Of a stretch of 64,000 nt of DNA, positions 35,120 to 44,259 are shown piece by piece (within the stretch, counting starts at the first letter, position 1; each line of letters starts with the position of its first letter). The stretch comes from Gemmatimonadota bacterium (GTDB lineage Bacteria > Gemmatimonadota > Gemmatimonadetes > Gemmatimonadales > GWC2-71-9), in NCBI GenBank assembly GCA_003220935.1, contig QHTT01000079.1, positions 1,968-65,967 of the forward strand. The letters are read 5' to 3'. The position numbers and the translations under genes were made by a program. The notes below the pieces were generated by a model that saw only the letters and a list, made by a program, of their open reading frames with translations, was not told where the DNA came from and searched no databases.

Positions 35120-36586
35120 ATGCCCGCCGTCCTCCGAGAGCACGTCCCGAGCATGCTCGGAGTGGGTCTGCTCCTCGCTGCTTGCGGTCACGACCTCACG
35201 CCTGCGCAGCCTCGCGCGGCGAAGCTCGCCTTCCTAGTGGAGCCTACTCGCACAGAGGGGACGGTACCCATCAAGCCGGGCCCACAGGTCATAATCCTCG
35301 ATCAATTCGGCGACACCGTACCAGACGCGACGAATACGGTCACCGTCGCGCTGGGCGCGAACCCATCGGGGGCAACACTCACCGGCACGACGACCGTGAC
35401 AGCTGCGGCGGGCGTGGCCAGCTTCAGCGACTTGCACATCGACCGCCCGGGGAGCGGGTACACGCTCCTTGCCACGGCACCGGGGCTCGCGGGCGCGATG
35501 AGCGTCGCGTTTCGAATCGGCCTAACCATCGCAGCGCTGAGCGCGGGCGACCACACCTGCGCGGTGACGACAGTCGGAGCATCTTACTGCTGGGGATTCA
35601 ATAGCGCTGGCCAACTCGGCGACGGTACGACCGACCGCAAGTCGACGCCGGTGCTAGTGATCATGCCTGCGGGCGTGCGCTTCGCGGCCGTGAGCGCGGG
35701 CGGTGACCACACCTGCGGAGTGACGCCTAGCGGAACAGCCTACTGCTGGGGGTGGAACCAGGACGGTCAGCTCGGCGATGGAACGAGAGTGGACAGGCGG
35801 ACACCGGTGCCGGTTGCAGCGCCGGCCGGCGTAGGCTTTGCGGCGGTGAGCCTGGGCGGTTGGCACACCTGCGGTGTGACGCTGGGGGGGACTGCTTATT
35901 GCTGGGGACATAATGCCTATGGGCAACTCGGCGACGGGACGGACACCAGCCGCACCATTCCGGTGGCGGTGTCGGTACCCGCCGGGTTGAGCTTCGCGGC
36001 GGTGAGCGCGGGCTTTTACCACACGTGCGGCCTAGCGACGACACGCGCGGCGTATTGCTGGGCCGTTGCGACGGCCGACTCCGCTGCGCGAGCCCCCACA
36101 CCCGTGGCCACGCCCGAGGGTGTGAGCTTCGTGGCGGTGAGCACCGGGGGGGTTCACGCTTGCGGCCTGACAGCAGCAGGTTCCGCCTACTGCTGGGGAG
36201 ACAATAACTACGGGAAGCTCGGCGACGGAACCACGACCTCTAGCGCGACCCCGGTGCTTGTGGCGGCGCCTGTGGGCGTGACCTTCGCACAACTGAGCGC
36301 GGGGGGTGAACACACCTGCGGCCGCACGGATGCTGGAGCTGTCTATTGCTGGGGGCAGAACGGTTCAGGCCAGCTCGGCGACGGGACCATCCCTTTCAAC
36401 AGGACGACTCCGACAGCTGTGGCTGCGCCTCAGGGAGTGGTGTTCGCGCACGTGAGCGCCGGTTGGAACCATACGTGCGCGATGACGGCCGCGGGGGCGG
36501 GCTACTGCTGGGGTAGCAACGTTGGAGGCGAGCTCGGCGACGGGACGTTCGTCACCAGCCCGGTGCCCGTGCAGATCGTGCAGTAG
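35120..36586 (+). CDS. RCC1-repeat lipoprotein with an Ig-like module
   Basis: 488 residues. The start at 35120 begins a signal ending in the lipobox GLLLAAC. Residues about 35-135 form one Ig-like module of the type repeated in the gene at 6872. Seven RCC1 blades follow, each with HTC-V or HACGL, YCWG-N--GQLGDG and a TP-V--P-GV-F spacer. RCC1 propellers bind other proteins or surfaces. Cysteine pairs (HTC / YCW) recur in every blade, which suggests disulfides in an exported protein. The role is unknown. Confidence 0.88.
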   Translation: MPAVLREHVPSMLGVGLLLAACGHDLTPAQPRAAKLAFLVEPTRTEGTVPIKPGPQVIILDQFGDTVPDATNTVTVALGANPSGATLTGTTTVTAAAGVASFSDLHIDRPGSGYTLLATAPGLAGAMSVAFRIGLTIAALSAGDHTCAVTTVGASYCWGFNSAGQLGDGTTDRKSTPVLVIMPAGVRFAAVSAGGDHTCGVTPSGTAYCWGWNQDGQLGDGTRVDRRTPVPVAAPAGVGFAAVSLGGWHTCGVTLGGTAYCWGHNAYGQLGDGTDTSRTIPVAVSVPAGLSFAAVSAGFYHTCGLATTRAAYCWAVATADSAARAPTPVATPEGVSFVAVSTGGVHACGLTAAGSAYCWGDNNYGKLGDGTTTSSATPVLVAAPVGVTFAQLSAGGEHTCGRTDAGAVYCWGQNGSGQLGDGTIPFNRTTPTAVAAPQGVVFAHVSAGWNHTCAMTAAGAGYCWGSNVGGELGDGTFVTSPVPVQIVQ

Positions 36587-36600
36587 CCTCGGACCTGCGG

Positions 36601-36673
36601 TTCGAATCTCAAGCCGTCGGTGGGCATCATGGAACCTGCGCCCGGGATCCCGCCGCGGGGGGCTCGTACCGCT
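36601..36673 (+). pseudogene. Degraded copy of the YfcE-type gene 3' end
   Basis: About 73 bases match 33743-33816 at roughly 80-85% by eye, including the stretch encoding LKPSVGIME. One inserted base breaks the frame. It lies 14 bases after the RCC1 stop. Confidence 0.72.
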
Positions 36674-36724
36674 GGCGCAACGCCGTGGCGATCATGCCGC
36701 TGGGCGCGCTGAACTGGTCGCGCG

Positions 36725-38179
36725 CTAACGCTTGATCGAATCCACAGACAGAGCCGTCACCGGCCCGTACTCGGACAGGGACTTGTCGAACGCCGACGGT
36801 TTGCCCACCACGACCGTCACCAGCCGCTCGGGGTGCAGGTATCGCTGCGCCACGTCCGTTACCTGCTCCGGCGTCACCCTCTGTATCCCCTGCAGGTAGA
36901 CCTCGAACCAGTTCGGGGGGAGGCCGTTCACGGCGTAGCTGAGCTGCTGCGATACGATCTGACCCGCATTCTCGAACTGGAAGACGAAAGAGTTGACCCT
37001 GTTGTCCTGTGCCAGCTTTACGTCCTTGGCGGTGACGGGCTCCGTCGCCATCGAGCCGACGATCTGCCGCATCAGCTTGAGCGCCGCCACGGTCTTCTCG
37101 GCGCGCACTTGCGCCCCCGCTGCGAACTGACCCTCGCGCTTTGGCGTCGCTTCCCAGAAGCTGAACACGCTGTAGGCAAAGCCCGAGTCGCTGCGCACAC
37201 GCTGCAGCAGCCTGGAGCTGAACCCGCCTCCGCCACCGAGCAGGAACTCGGCGACGGCCGATGCGAAGTAGTCGGGCGTGTTGGCCACTTTGAGGCCGCC
37301 GGCATGGCCCATCCGGATGCTCGTCTGATTGAAGTCTTTCTCAACCAGCACGACGGGCGGGCCCTGTGCGAAGTGCAGCGGTGGCAGCTCGCGTAGCCCC
37401 GCCTTGCAGCGCTCCCACCCGCGAAACAGGCTCTCGAGCTTGGCGATGAGCGGGCGCTCGTCGAAGTCCCCCGTGACGCCGATCAGCAGGTTCTCGGGAC
37501 AGAAGATGCGCTCCTCGACCCAGCGGAACCGCTGTGGTGTGAAGCCGGCGATCTCTGCGGGCGTGGCGAGCGTGCGGCCCAGGGGGTGGTCGCCCAACAT
37601 CACCTGGTTCCAGGCGCGAGCGATCACGGAGAACGGCTGGTCATTGCGGCGGCGCCAGTTCTCCTCTTGCTGGGCGGCGAGGATGCGGATCCGGGAGGTG
37701 TCGTTGCGGGGGTTGCGGAGCAGGTCGAAGGTCAGCTCCAGCATCTCGTCGCGGTAGCGTGACAGCCCGGAGACGAATGCCCGGCTCTGCTCGTTCTCCG
37801 TATTGAGCTGGAACTGGATTGCGTAGAAGTCGAGCAGCTTGTCCACCGAATCGGGCGAGAGCCGTGTGGTTCCGCCGCTGCGGATGATTTCGTCCGCGTG
37901 CCAGCCGACGCCCCACAGCGAATCGGGGACGTGCGCCACCCCCGCTTTGGAGACCACGAAGAGCTGAAGGATCGGCAGGGTCTTGTCCGGTAACAGGTAC
38001 ACGGGCACACCGTTGGAGAGTTTCACCCGCTTCGGCATCGGCGGGCTGAACCGGAGCGGCGGAAACTGCAGGCTCTCGATCGCCCGTCGGCTGTCGGTGG
38101 GCTGCTGCGCGGCGGCGCGGGCGGGCGTGGAAGCGGGAACGGTGGCAAGCCAGCCGAGCAGTGCGAGGTGCGCGCGCAT
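36725..38179 (-). CDS. M16 peptidase-like protein, non-catalytic partner
   Basis: 484 residues with a signal peptide. The fold matches M16: FSPPMPKRVKLSNGVPVYLL, the RFRWVEERIFCPENLLIGVTGD strand-turn and the second-half FLLGGGGGFSSRLLQRVR. Where active members have HxxEH, this protein has WHADEI, so it cannot bind zinc in the usual way. Its ATG overlaps the stop of the catalytic partner (TGATG). Such pairs form heterodimers in which this subunit supplies the substrate-binding arginine/tyrosine site. Confidence 0.9.
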   Translation of the reverse strand: MRAHLALLGWLATVPASTPARAAAQQPTDSRRAIESLQFPPLRFSPPMPKRVKLSNGVPVYLLPDKTLPILQLFVVSKAGVAHVPDSLWGVGWHADEIIRSGGTTRLSPDSVDKLLDFYAIQFQLNTENEQSRAFVSGLSRYRDEMLELTFDLLRNPRNDTSRIRILAAQQEENWRRRNDQPFSVIARAWNQVMLGDHPLGRTLATPAEIAGFTPQRFRWVEERIFCPENLLIGVTGDFDERPLIAKLESLFRGWERCKAGLRELPPLHFAQGPPVVLVEKDFNQTSIRMGHAGGLKVANTPDYFASAVAEFLLGGGGGFSSRLLQRVRSDSGFAYSVFSFWEATPKREGQFAAGAQVRAEKTVAALKLMRQIVGSMATEPVTAKDVKLAQDNRVNSFVFQFENAGQIVSQQLSYAVNGLPPNWFEVYLQGIQRVTPEQVTDVAQRYLHPERLVTVVVGKPSAFDKSLSEYGPVTALSVDSIKR

Positions 38180-39702
38180 CACTCGTTCCCTCCCTTCTGA
38201 TCCGCTGCGGCGGCCGGACGCACCAGGGTCGCCACCGTACGGTTGGTGCGCTCGAAGTACGTCTTCGCCACACGTTGCACGTCGGCCGCGGTCACCCGCG
38301 CCTGCGTCCCCTGATCGTGGAACGTCCGCCGCCAGTCGGACCACAGCGCCTCGCTGCTCGACAGCTGGAAGGCGAGGCCGAGGTTCGACTGCAACCGCTG
38401 GTAGGACGACGCGTCGATCTGATTGCGGACCCGCTGCAGCTCGAAGGGCGAGGGCGGCTCGCGCTGGATGCGCTCGAGCTCGTCGTACACCGCCTGTTCG
38501 ATTTCCCGGGTCGTGTGGGGCGCGATGGGCACCCCCTGGAACGCGAATTCGCGCGGGTACAGCTGGCCCGGTGCCATGAACGAGCCGATGGCCGTCGCCA
38601 CGCGGTCACGGATCACGAGGCGCTGGTACAGTCGCGACGTGCGGCCTCCCGTGAGGATCTGCGACAGGACCGCGAGCGCCGGCGCGTCAGCGTGCTGTGC
38701 GCTCGGCACGTGGTAGCCGATCATGACGATGGGGCTGGCATCGAATTGGACCTCGATGCGGCGCTCCCCGCGCTGGGGCGGCTCCTGGGTCACGACGGGG
38801 CGATGCGGCTCGCCCGCCGGTATGTCGGCGAAGTACTGGCTCGCCCAGGCCTTCATCGAGTCCACGGCGATGTCGCCGACAATCGCGACGACGGCATTGT
38901 TCGGCGCGTAGAATCGGTGGTAGTACTCGAGCGCCGCGTGGCGATTGACCGCCTGAATCTCGCTCGCGACGCCGACCACCGGCCGGCCATACGGATGCGC
39001 CTGGAAGGCCGTGGCGACGAATTGCTCGTACAGCATGCCGAACGGCTGCGTCTCGATGCTCAGCCGCCGCTCTTCCATCACGACCTCGCGCTCGGAGTAG
39101 AACTCCCGCAGCACGGGGTTGCGGATGCGGTCGCTTTCCAGCACGAACCAGAGCTTGGCACGGTTCGCCGGGAGCGAGAAAAAGTAGTTCGTGAGGTCGT
39201 TCCCGGTCGAGGCGTTGAGATTCTGCGCACCGTTTTCGGTGAGGATGCGCCACAACTCGTTGCTCACGGTGTACTGGCGCGCCGAATCCTCGAGCTGCTT
39301 CAGCCGGTCGCGCAGCCGCTTGAGCTGAGCGGAATCAGTGAGCGCGCCCTTGCGGAACTCGGCCGTGACGGAGTCCGCTGCCGCGTCGATCCGCGGAAAC
39401 AGGGCCTGCTCGGCGTCGTAGTTCTTGGTTCCAATCGTGCGCGTCCCCTTGAAGAGCATGTGCTCGAAGAGATGTGCCGTGCCCGAGATCCCGGTCCACT
39501 CGTCCACGCCGCCGGCGCGGAAGTGGGTCACGAACGCGACCGTCGGCGCGCCCTCGCGGCGCAGCAACAGGAACGTCATGCCGTTGGGGAGGACGTGCGT
39601 CACGACGGGGAGCTTCTCGCCGGGGGATTCCTGGGCGTGGAGGGGGACGGACGTGGCGAGCGGCACCAGTAGCGCTAGCGCGGCCAGCGGCAAGGTACGC
39701 AT
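38179..39702 (-). CDS. M16 zinc peptidase, catalytic subunit
   Basis: 507 residues. The start at 39702 has GGAGGAG five bases upstream and a signal ending LHAQ. The inverted zinc motif is HLFEH in GTAHLFEHMLFKGT, with the distal glutamate expected in the EREVVMEERRL block. YYHRFYAPNNAVVAIVGD marks the end of the first domain. It is translationally coupled to the non-catalytic partner downstream. The pair probably degrades small peptides in the periplasm. Confidence 0.92.
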   Translation of the reverse strand: MRTLPLAALALLVPLATSVPLHAQESPGEKLPVVTHVLPNGMTFLLLRREGAPTVAFVTHFRAGGVDEWTGISGTAHLFEHMLFKGTRTIGTKNYDAEQALFPRIDAAADSVTAEFRKGALTDSAQLKRLRDRLKQLEDSARQYTVSNELWRILTENGAQNLNASTGNDLTNYFFSLPANRAKLWFVLESDRIRNPVLREFYSEREVVMEERRLSIETQPFGMLYEQFVATAFQAHPYGRPVVGVASEIQAVNRHAALEYYHRFYAPNNAVVAIVGDIAVDSMKAWASQYFADIPAGEPHRPVVTQEPPQRGERRIEVQFDASPIVMIGYHVPSAQHADAPALAVLSQILTGGRTSRLYQRLVIRDRVATAIGSFMAPGQLYPREFAFQGVPIAPHTTREIEQAVYDELERIQREPPSPFELQRVRNQIDASSYQRLQSNLGLAFQLSSSEALWSDWRRTFHDQGTQARVTAADVQRVAKTYFERTNRTVATLVRPAAAADQKGGNE

Positions 39703-39742
39703 CGACGCTCCTCCGGAGCAGGCCTTAGCCATTAAGAATGGG

Positions 39743-40570
39743 TCATCTCTGACAATTGGGACAGAACGTCGTCGCCCGCAAGTCGATCGTGTGCGTCGCC
39801 ACGAGCTTCTTGCCGCACGTGACGCACGGCTCGCCACCGCGGCCGTACACCTTCAGCTCGAACTGGAATCGCCCGGGCTCACCCGTCCCGGTGCGGTAAT
39901 CGCGCACCGTGGTCCCCGATGAGTTCACGGCGCGCAGGAGCACGTCTGTCACGGCCGCGTGCAGGCGGGCGAACTCGCCCAAGGACAGCTTATCGGTGGG
40001 CTTGGACGGATCGATGCCCGCCTCGAACAGCGCCTCGTTCGCGTAGATGTTGCCCACTCCCGCGACACGGCGCTGGTCCATGATGGCCTTCTTGATCGCG
40101 GTCCGCGTCCCCTTGAGCCGCTCGGCGAACACGAACGGCGTGAACGTCTCCTCGAGCGGCTCGGGGCCGATACGGCTGGTATAAACGCCCCAGCCCTTCT
40201 CGTCGAGCAGCCACACCGTGCCGAGGCGGCGCACGTCGCGGTACACCAGCAACCGGCCGTCGTCGATGGTGCAGGTGAGCACCGCGTACTTCGTTTCGTC
40301 GCGGGTGAGGGCGCGGTCGTACACGACGAGCGAGCCCGTCATGCGCGGCTGCACGATCAGCCGGTGGCCGCTCGACAGCCGGAACACGGCGTGCTTCGCC
40401 CGGCGAATCACTTCCTCGATGGTATTGCCCCGGAGGGTGCGGAGCAGGCGCGGCTTCGACACGCGGCGCAGCACGTCCGTCTTGGCGAGACGGGCGCGCG
40501 CGATCCGGTAGCCCTCGAGCCGCGGGGCGAGCTCTCGGACGATCGTCTCAACTTCTGGCAGCTCTGGCAC
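39743..40570 (-). CDS. mutM: Formamidopyrimidine-DNA glycosylase
   Basis: 275 residues. Pro2 and Glu3 of the catalytic N-terminus are intact (MPELPEVETI). Lys57 lies in RRAKHAVF, the H2TH helix has RVAGVGNIYANEALF, and the C-terminal zinc finger has CVTC and CPNC. It removes oxidised purines such as 8-oxoguanine and cuts the strand by beta/delta elimination. The start overlaps the purD 3' end by 23 bases. Confidence 0.95.
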   Translation of the reverse strand: MPELPEVETIVRELAPRLEGYRIARARLAKTDVLRRVSKPRLLRTLRGNTIEEVIRRAKHAVFRLSSGHRLIVQPRMTGSLVVYDRALTRDETKYAVLTCTIDDGRLLVYRDVRRLGTVWLLDEKGWGVYTSRIGPEPLEETFTPFVFAERLKGTRTAIKKAIMDQRRVAGVGNIYANEALFEAGIDPSKPTDKLSLGEFARLHAAVTDVLLRAVNSSGTTVRDYRTGTGEPGRFQFELKVYGRGGEPCVTCGKKLVATHTIDLRATTFCPNCQR

Positions 40571-41843
40571 CCCGCCTCCTGATCTCCCGCCAGCCGATGT
40601 CGCGCCGGTAGGTCTTGCCCTGGAACGCGATCAGTTCGCAGGCGGCGGCGCTCCGCTCGGCGGCCTCGGCCACCGTGTCGCCCAGCCCTGTGACGCTGAG
40701 CACGCGGCCGCCCTGCACCCGGAGCGTACCGTCGGGGTCGCGGTAGGTGCCGGCGTGAAACACCAGCGTCCCGGGCTCCAAGTCGCGTGGCACGATGATC
40801 GCGGCGCCGAGCTCCGGCTTGTCCGGATACCCAGCGGCGGCGAGCACCGTGGAGACCGCCGCACGGGTGACGTTGAGCGTCGTCCGCCCGGGTCGCCAGC
40901 TGCCCGCCGCGATCTCCCCGAGGTGCCGCGTCACGCCCGGCAGCAGCGGGAGCACGGCCTGCGCCTCCGGATCGCCAAAGCGGCAGTTGAACTCGAGCAC
41001 GTGCGGGGTGCCGTCGCCGGCCAGCATCAACCCGGCGTACAGCACGCCCTGGTAACTCGCGCCCTGGGCCGCGAGTTCCCGGATCGTCGGCTCGAGCACC
41101 TGCTCGCGTACCCGGTCGAGCAGCGCGTCCGTGGCGATGCCCACTGGGCAGTAGGCGCCCATCCCGCCCGTGTTGGGCCCCGCGTCACCCTCCCCCAGCC
41201 GCTTGTGGTCCTGGGCCGCCGGCAGCACCAGGATCCGCTCACCGTCGGTGAGCGCCAGTACCGACAGCTCTTCCCCCTCGAGGAACTGCTCCACCACGAT
41301 CTCGCGCCCCGCGTCGCCCAACGCCCCGTCGGCGAGCATGGCGCGGGCGGTGCGGGCGGCCGCGTCGCGGGTGGCACAAACCACCGCCCCCTTACCGCCG
41401 GCCAGCCCCGACGCCTTGACGACGAGCGGCTCGGCATGGCCACGGATGTAGGCGAGGGCCGGGTCGAGCGTGTCGAACGTCCGGCTCGCAGGCGTCGGGA
41501 CGCCGGCGCGCTGCATCACGTCTTTGGCGAAGGCTTTCGAGGATTCGATTCGTGCCGCCGCCTGCGTGGGGCCGAAGACCGGGCGGCCCGCCGCGCGCAG
41601 ACGATCGGCGAGCCCCGCGGCGAGCGGGGCCTCGGGCCCGACGATGGCGAGGTCGATGTGGTGTTCCTGCACCGCCTCCACCACCTTCACAACCTCCACG
41701 GCCGCGATTCTCAGATTGGTGCCGAGCTGCGCGGTGCCGGGGTTGCCGGGGGCGGCGAACACCGTCGCCTCGGGGGCGTCGCGCTTCAGCGCCCAGCAGA
41801 GCGCGTGCTCGCGGCCGCCCCCGCCGACGACCAGGACTCTCAC
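40548..41843 (-). CDS. purD: Phosphoribosylamine-glycine ligase
   Basis: 431 residues from a GTG overlapping the M48 gene stop (GTGA). Landmarks are VLVVGGGGREHALCWAL, PLVVKASGLAGGKGAVVC, EEFLEG-type EQFLEGEELSVLAL, DAGPNTGGMGAYCPV and LEFNCRFGDPEAQ. It makes glycinamide ribonucleotide in purine synthesis. The frame stays open far upstream, but homology begins at this GTG. Confidence 0.95.
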   Translation of the reverse strand: MRVLVVGGGGREHALCWALKRDAPEATVFAAPGNPGTAQLGTNLRIAAVEVVKVVEAVQEHHIDLAIVGPEAPLAAGLADRLRAAGRPVFGPTQAAARIESSKAFAKDVMQRAGVPTPASRTFDTLDPALAYIRGHAEPLVVKASGLAGGKGAVVCATRDAAARTARAMLADGALGDAGREIVVEQFLEGEELSVLALTDGERILVLPAAQDHKRLGEGDAGPNTGGMGAYCPVGIATDALLDRVREQVLEPTIRELAAQGASYQGVLYAGLMLAGDGTPHVLEFNCRFGDPEAQAVLPLLPGVTRHLGEIAAGSWRPGRTTLNVTRAAVSTVLAAAGYPDKPELGAAIIVPRDLEPGTLVFHAGTYRDPDGTLRVQGGRVLSVTGLGDTVAEAAERSAAACELIAFQGKTYRRDIGWREIRRRGARAARS

Positions 41844-42838
41844 TTCTTCTTGAGCGCCTCCGCGAACGCCTGGGCGGCCCGCTTGGCGGTGTCCACCACG
41901 TCGTTCACGACGGCCTTGGCTTCCTTCATGTAGTGGTCGCGCGCCTCGTCGATGTCCTTGTCGATGGGCCGCTGCTCGGCTTCCGGGCCGCGCCTCGTGT
42001 ACTCGCCGCCCAGGATGCGCTCGTAGTTGCCCTGCTCGATCCAGCGTTGCAGCTCGGCGGCTCGCACGGTGTTGAAGGGGTGGGAGCGGCCCAGCACCCC
42101 CAGGATCTTGAACACCCGGTCGAGCGCGCCGCCCGTCTCCTCGTACTCCTTCGCTTGCGCCAGAAAGGCGTTCAGGTCCATCTGGGACATGTCGCCGCCG
42201 CCCGCGAACTTCAGGTTGACGCGCAGCGAGGCGGTCGGGTCTTGGCACGCGAGCAGGCCGGCCCGGTCGGACGATAGCTCGCTCTTGCGGAACCACTCGA
42301 GCAGCGCCAGCTGGATCGGCAGGATCGCGATGCCGGCGAGAAACGGCAGCGCCCCGAGGCTCACGTTCAGGATCAGCACGAGGATCGTGTGGTACAGCGC
42401 GTGCCCGCTCATGACGTGCCCCAGCTCGTGCCCCAGCACGTTCCTGAGCTCGTCGTCGTCGAGCAGCTTCAACGTGCCCGAATTGATCACGATGAACGGC
42501 TTGTCCATGCCGAACGCCCCCGCGTTCGCGAACGGCGTCTGCGACACGAACAGCTCGGGCCGCTCGGGCCAGTCCATCGAAGTGACCACGTCGACGTACA
42601 GCTGGTTCAGGCGGGGAAATTGGGTCGGACTGACCCGGACGGCGTCAGCCTGGAACAGCAAGCGGATCCCCCGCTCGCCGAAGAAGCCGTAGATCTTCCG
42701 CACGACCTCGTCGAAGCCGGGGACGGAGCGCAGTGTTTGCAGCGCCGCGCGGTCCGCCGGGTGCTCCCACGCGACGGGCGCGATCTGTGTGAGGATCCTG
42801 CGAGGGCGCGCGGCGGGGAGCGACGTGGGGTCTGTCAT
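41840..42838 (-). CDS. M48 family zinc metallopeptidase
   Basis: 332 residues. The zinc motif HELGH lies in NVLGHELGHVMSGHALYH; the third ligand region is KSELSSDRAGLL. Two hydrophobic helices follow the zinc motif (ILVLILNVSLGALPFLAG, ILPIQLALL), so the protein is membrane-bound like HtpX. Upstream AGGAG lies about seven bases from the ATG. It may take part in membrane-protein quality control. Confidence 0.9.
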   Translation of the reverse strand: MTDPTSLPAARPRRILTQIAPVAWEHPADRAALQTLRSVPGFDEVVRKIYGFFGERGIRLLFQADAVRVSPTQFPRLNQLYVDVVTSMDWPERPELFVSQTPFANAGAFGMDKPFIVINSGTLKLLDDDELRNVLGHELGHVMSGHALYHTILVLILNVSLGALPFLAGIAILPIQLALLEWFRKSELSSDRAGLLACQDPTASLRVNLKFAGGGDMSQMDLNAFLAQAKEYEETGGALDRVFKILGVLGRSHPFNTVRAAELQRWIEQGNYERILGGEYTRRGPEAEQRPIDKDIDEARDHYMKEAKAVVNDVVDTAKRAAQAFAEALKKK

Positions 42839-42909
42839 ATGATGCTCCTACTCATCGAGTGTAGATCGTCATTACGTCCCGGCACATACGGTGTTTCGCA
42901 TCGTGTGTT

Positions 42910-43000
42910 CCCACGCTGAAGCGTGGGCTCGGCGAAGCACGACGCTGAAGCGTAGTGTGCTTGAGCACAGTGCAGTGCCGAGCCCACCCTTGAGGGTGGG
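42910..43000. repeat. Nested palindromic element
   Basis: CCCACGCT-GA-AGCGTGGG (42910-42927) and CCCACCCT-TG-AGGGTGGG (42983-43000) flank a larger pairing of GGGCTCGGC with GCCGAGCCC. Inside are AAGCAC/GTGCTT and another ACGCT-GA-AGCGT. CGCTGAAGCG occurs twice. It sits in the 189-bp gap between two genes on the - strand and may be a REP-like element or terminator. Confidence 0.7.
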
Positions 43001-43027
43001 GAAAACGGGCAGCGATTTCTGCCCCGG

Positions 43028-44200
43028 TCACCCCGCCCCCGCCAGCGCCTGCTCCAGGTCCGCGATCAGGTCATCCACGTCCTCGATGCCGACCGAGAGT
43101 CGCACCAGGCTGTCGGTGAGGCCCATCGCGCGCCGCATCTCAGGCGGCACGCTCGCGTGCGTCATCGACGCCGGATGGCCGACGAGGCTCTCCACCCCTC
43201 CGAGCGACTCGGCGAGCGCGAAGATCTTGGTGCGCTCCACGAAGCGTCGAGCGCGCTCCACCGAGCCTAGCTCGATCGAGATCATGCCGCCGAAGCCCGT
43301 CATCTGGCGGCAGGCGAGATCGTGCTGGGGGTGGGAGGGCAGGCCGGGGTAGTAGACCCGCTGCACCTTGGGATGCTTGGTCAGCCACTCGGCGACGCGG
43401 CGGCCGTTGACGTCGTGCTGCCGCATGCGAAGAGCGAGGGTCTTGGTGCCGCGCAGCGCGAGCCAGCAGTCGAACGGCCCGGGCACGGCGCCCGACGCGT
43501 TCTGGATGAACCCGATCCGCTCGGCGAGGTCGTCGGAGTTGACGACCACCACTCCGCCGACCATGTCGCTGTGGCCGTTCAGGTATTTGGTGGTCGAGTG
43601 AAGCACGATGTCGGCACCCAGCTCGAGCGGCCGCTGGAAGCAGGGCGTCGCGAAGGTGTTGTCCACCACGCACCACGCGTGGGCGTCATGCGCGATCTCG
43701 CCCACGGCCTGGAGGTCGCACAGCCGCATCATCGGGTTGGTCGGCGTCTCGGCGTAGATCAACCGGGTGCGGGGCGTCACGGCCGCGGCGACGTTGCCGG
43801 CGTCTCCAGCATCCACGAAGCTGAATTCCAGCCCGTGCCGGGCCCAGATATGGGTCATCTGCCGGTGCGTGCCGCCGTACACGTTCTCGCCGCTCACGAC
43901 GTGATCCCCGTGCGACAGCAGCTTGAGCACGGCATCCACTGCGGCCAGCCCCGAGGCGAATGCGAAGCCGTGGCGGCCGCCTTCGAGCGCTGCGATGTTG
44001 CGCTCGAGCACCTCGCGGGTGGGGTTGCGAGTGCGCGCGTATTCGTAGCCCTTGTGCTTGCCGAGGCCCTCTTGGACGTAGGTGGAAGTCTGATAGATCG
44101 GCGTCATGACGGCGCCCGCTAGCGGATCGGGGACGTGCCCGGCGTGCACCGCGCGCGTCCCGAAACGCGTGGTCAGGTCGTCAGCCGACACCTTGGTCAT
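43028..44200 (-). CDS. Cys/Met-metabolism PLP enzyme (cystathionine gamma-synthase type)
   Basis: 390 residues from the ATG at 44200. Family landmarks are FGTRAVHAG, YARTRNPTREVLE, the cofactor-lysine motif STTKYLNGHSD and GGVESLVGHPASMTHAS. The last block with an uncharged residue pattern suits cystathionine gamma-synthase or gamma-lyase; MetB, MetC and MdeA cannot be separated by reading. A TTG-N20-TACGTTC promoter-like pair precedes the start. It diverges from the HD-GYP gene with 59 bases between. Confidence 0.9.
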   Translation of the reverse strand: MTKVSADDLTTRFGTRAVHAGHVPDPLAGAVMTPIYQTSTYVQEGLGKHKGYEYARTRNPTREVLERNIAALEGGRHGFAFASGLAAVDAVLKLLSHGDHVVSGENVYGGTHRQMTHIWARHGLEFSFVDAGDAGNVAAAVTPRTRLIYAETPTNPMMRLCDLQAVGEIAHDAHAWCVVDNTFATPCFQRPLELGADIVLHSTTKYLNGHSDMVGGVVVVNSDDLAERIGFIQNASGAVPGPFDCWLALRGTKTLALRMRQHDVNGRRVAEWLTKHPKVQRVYYPGLPSHPQHDLACRQMTGFGGMISIELGSVERARRFVERTKIFALAESLGGVESLVGHPASMTHASVPPEMRRAMGLTDSLVRLSVGIEDVDDLIADLEQALAGAG

Positions 44201-44259
44201 ATAGCGGGAACGTAAGGGCGCCTTCCGCGCCGAGCAAGCGACCTTTACGTTAAGCACGG

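Noticed and set aside
36595-36612. GGTTCGAATC, like a tRNA T-loop
   Set aside because: No acceptor, D or anticodon arms fit around it, and the bases are explained by the degraded YfcE copy.
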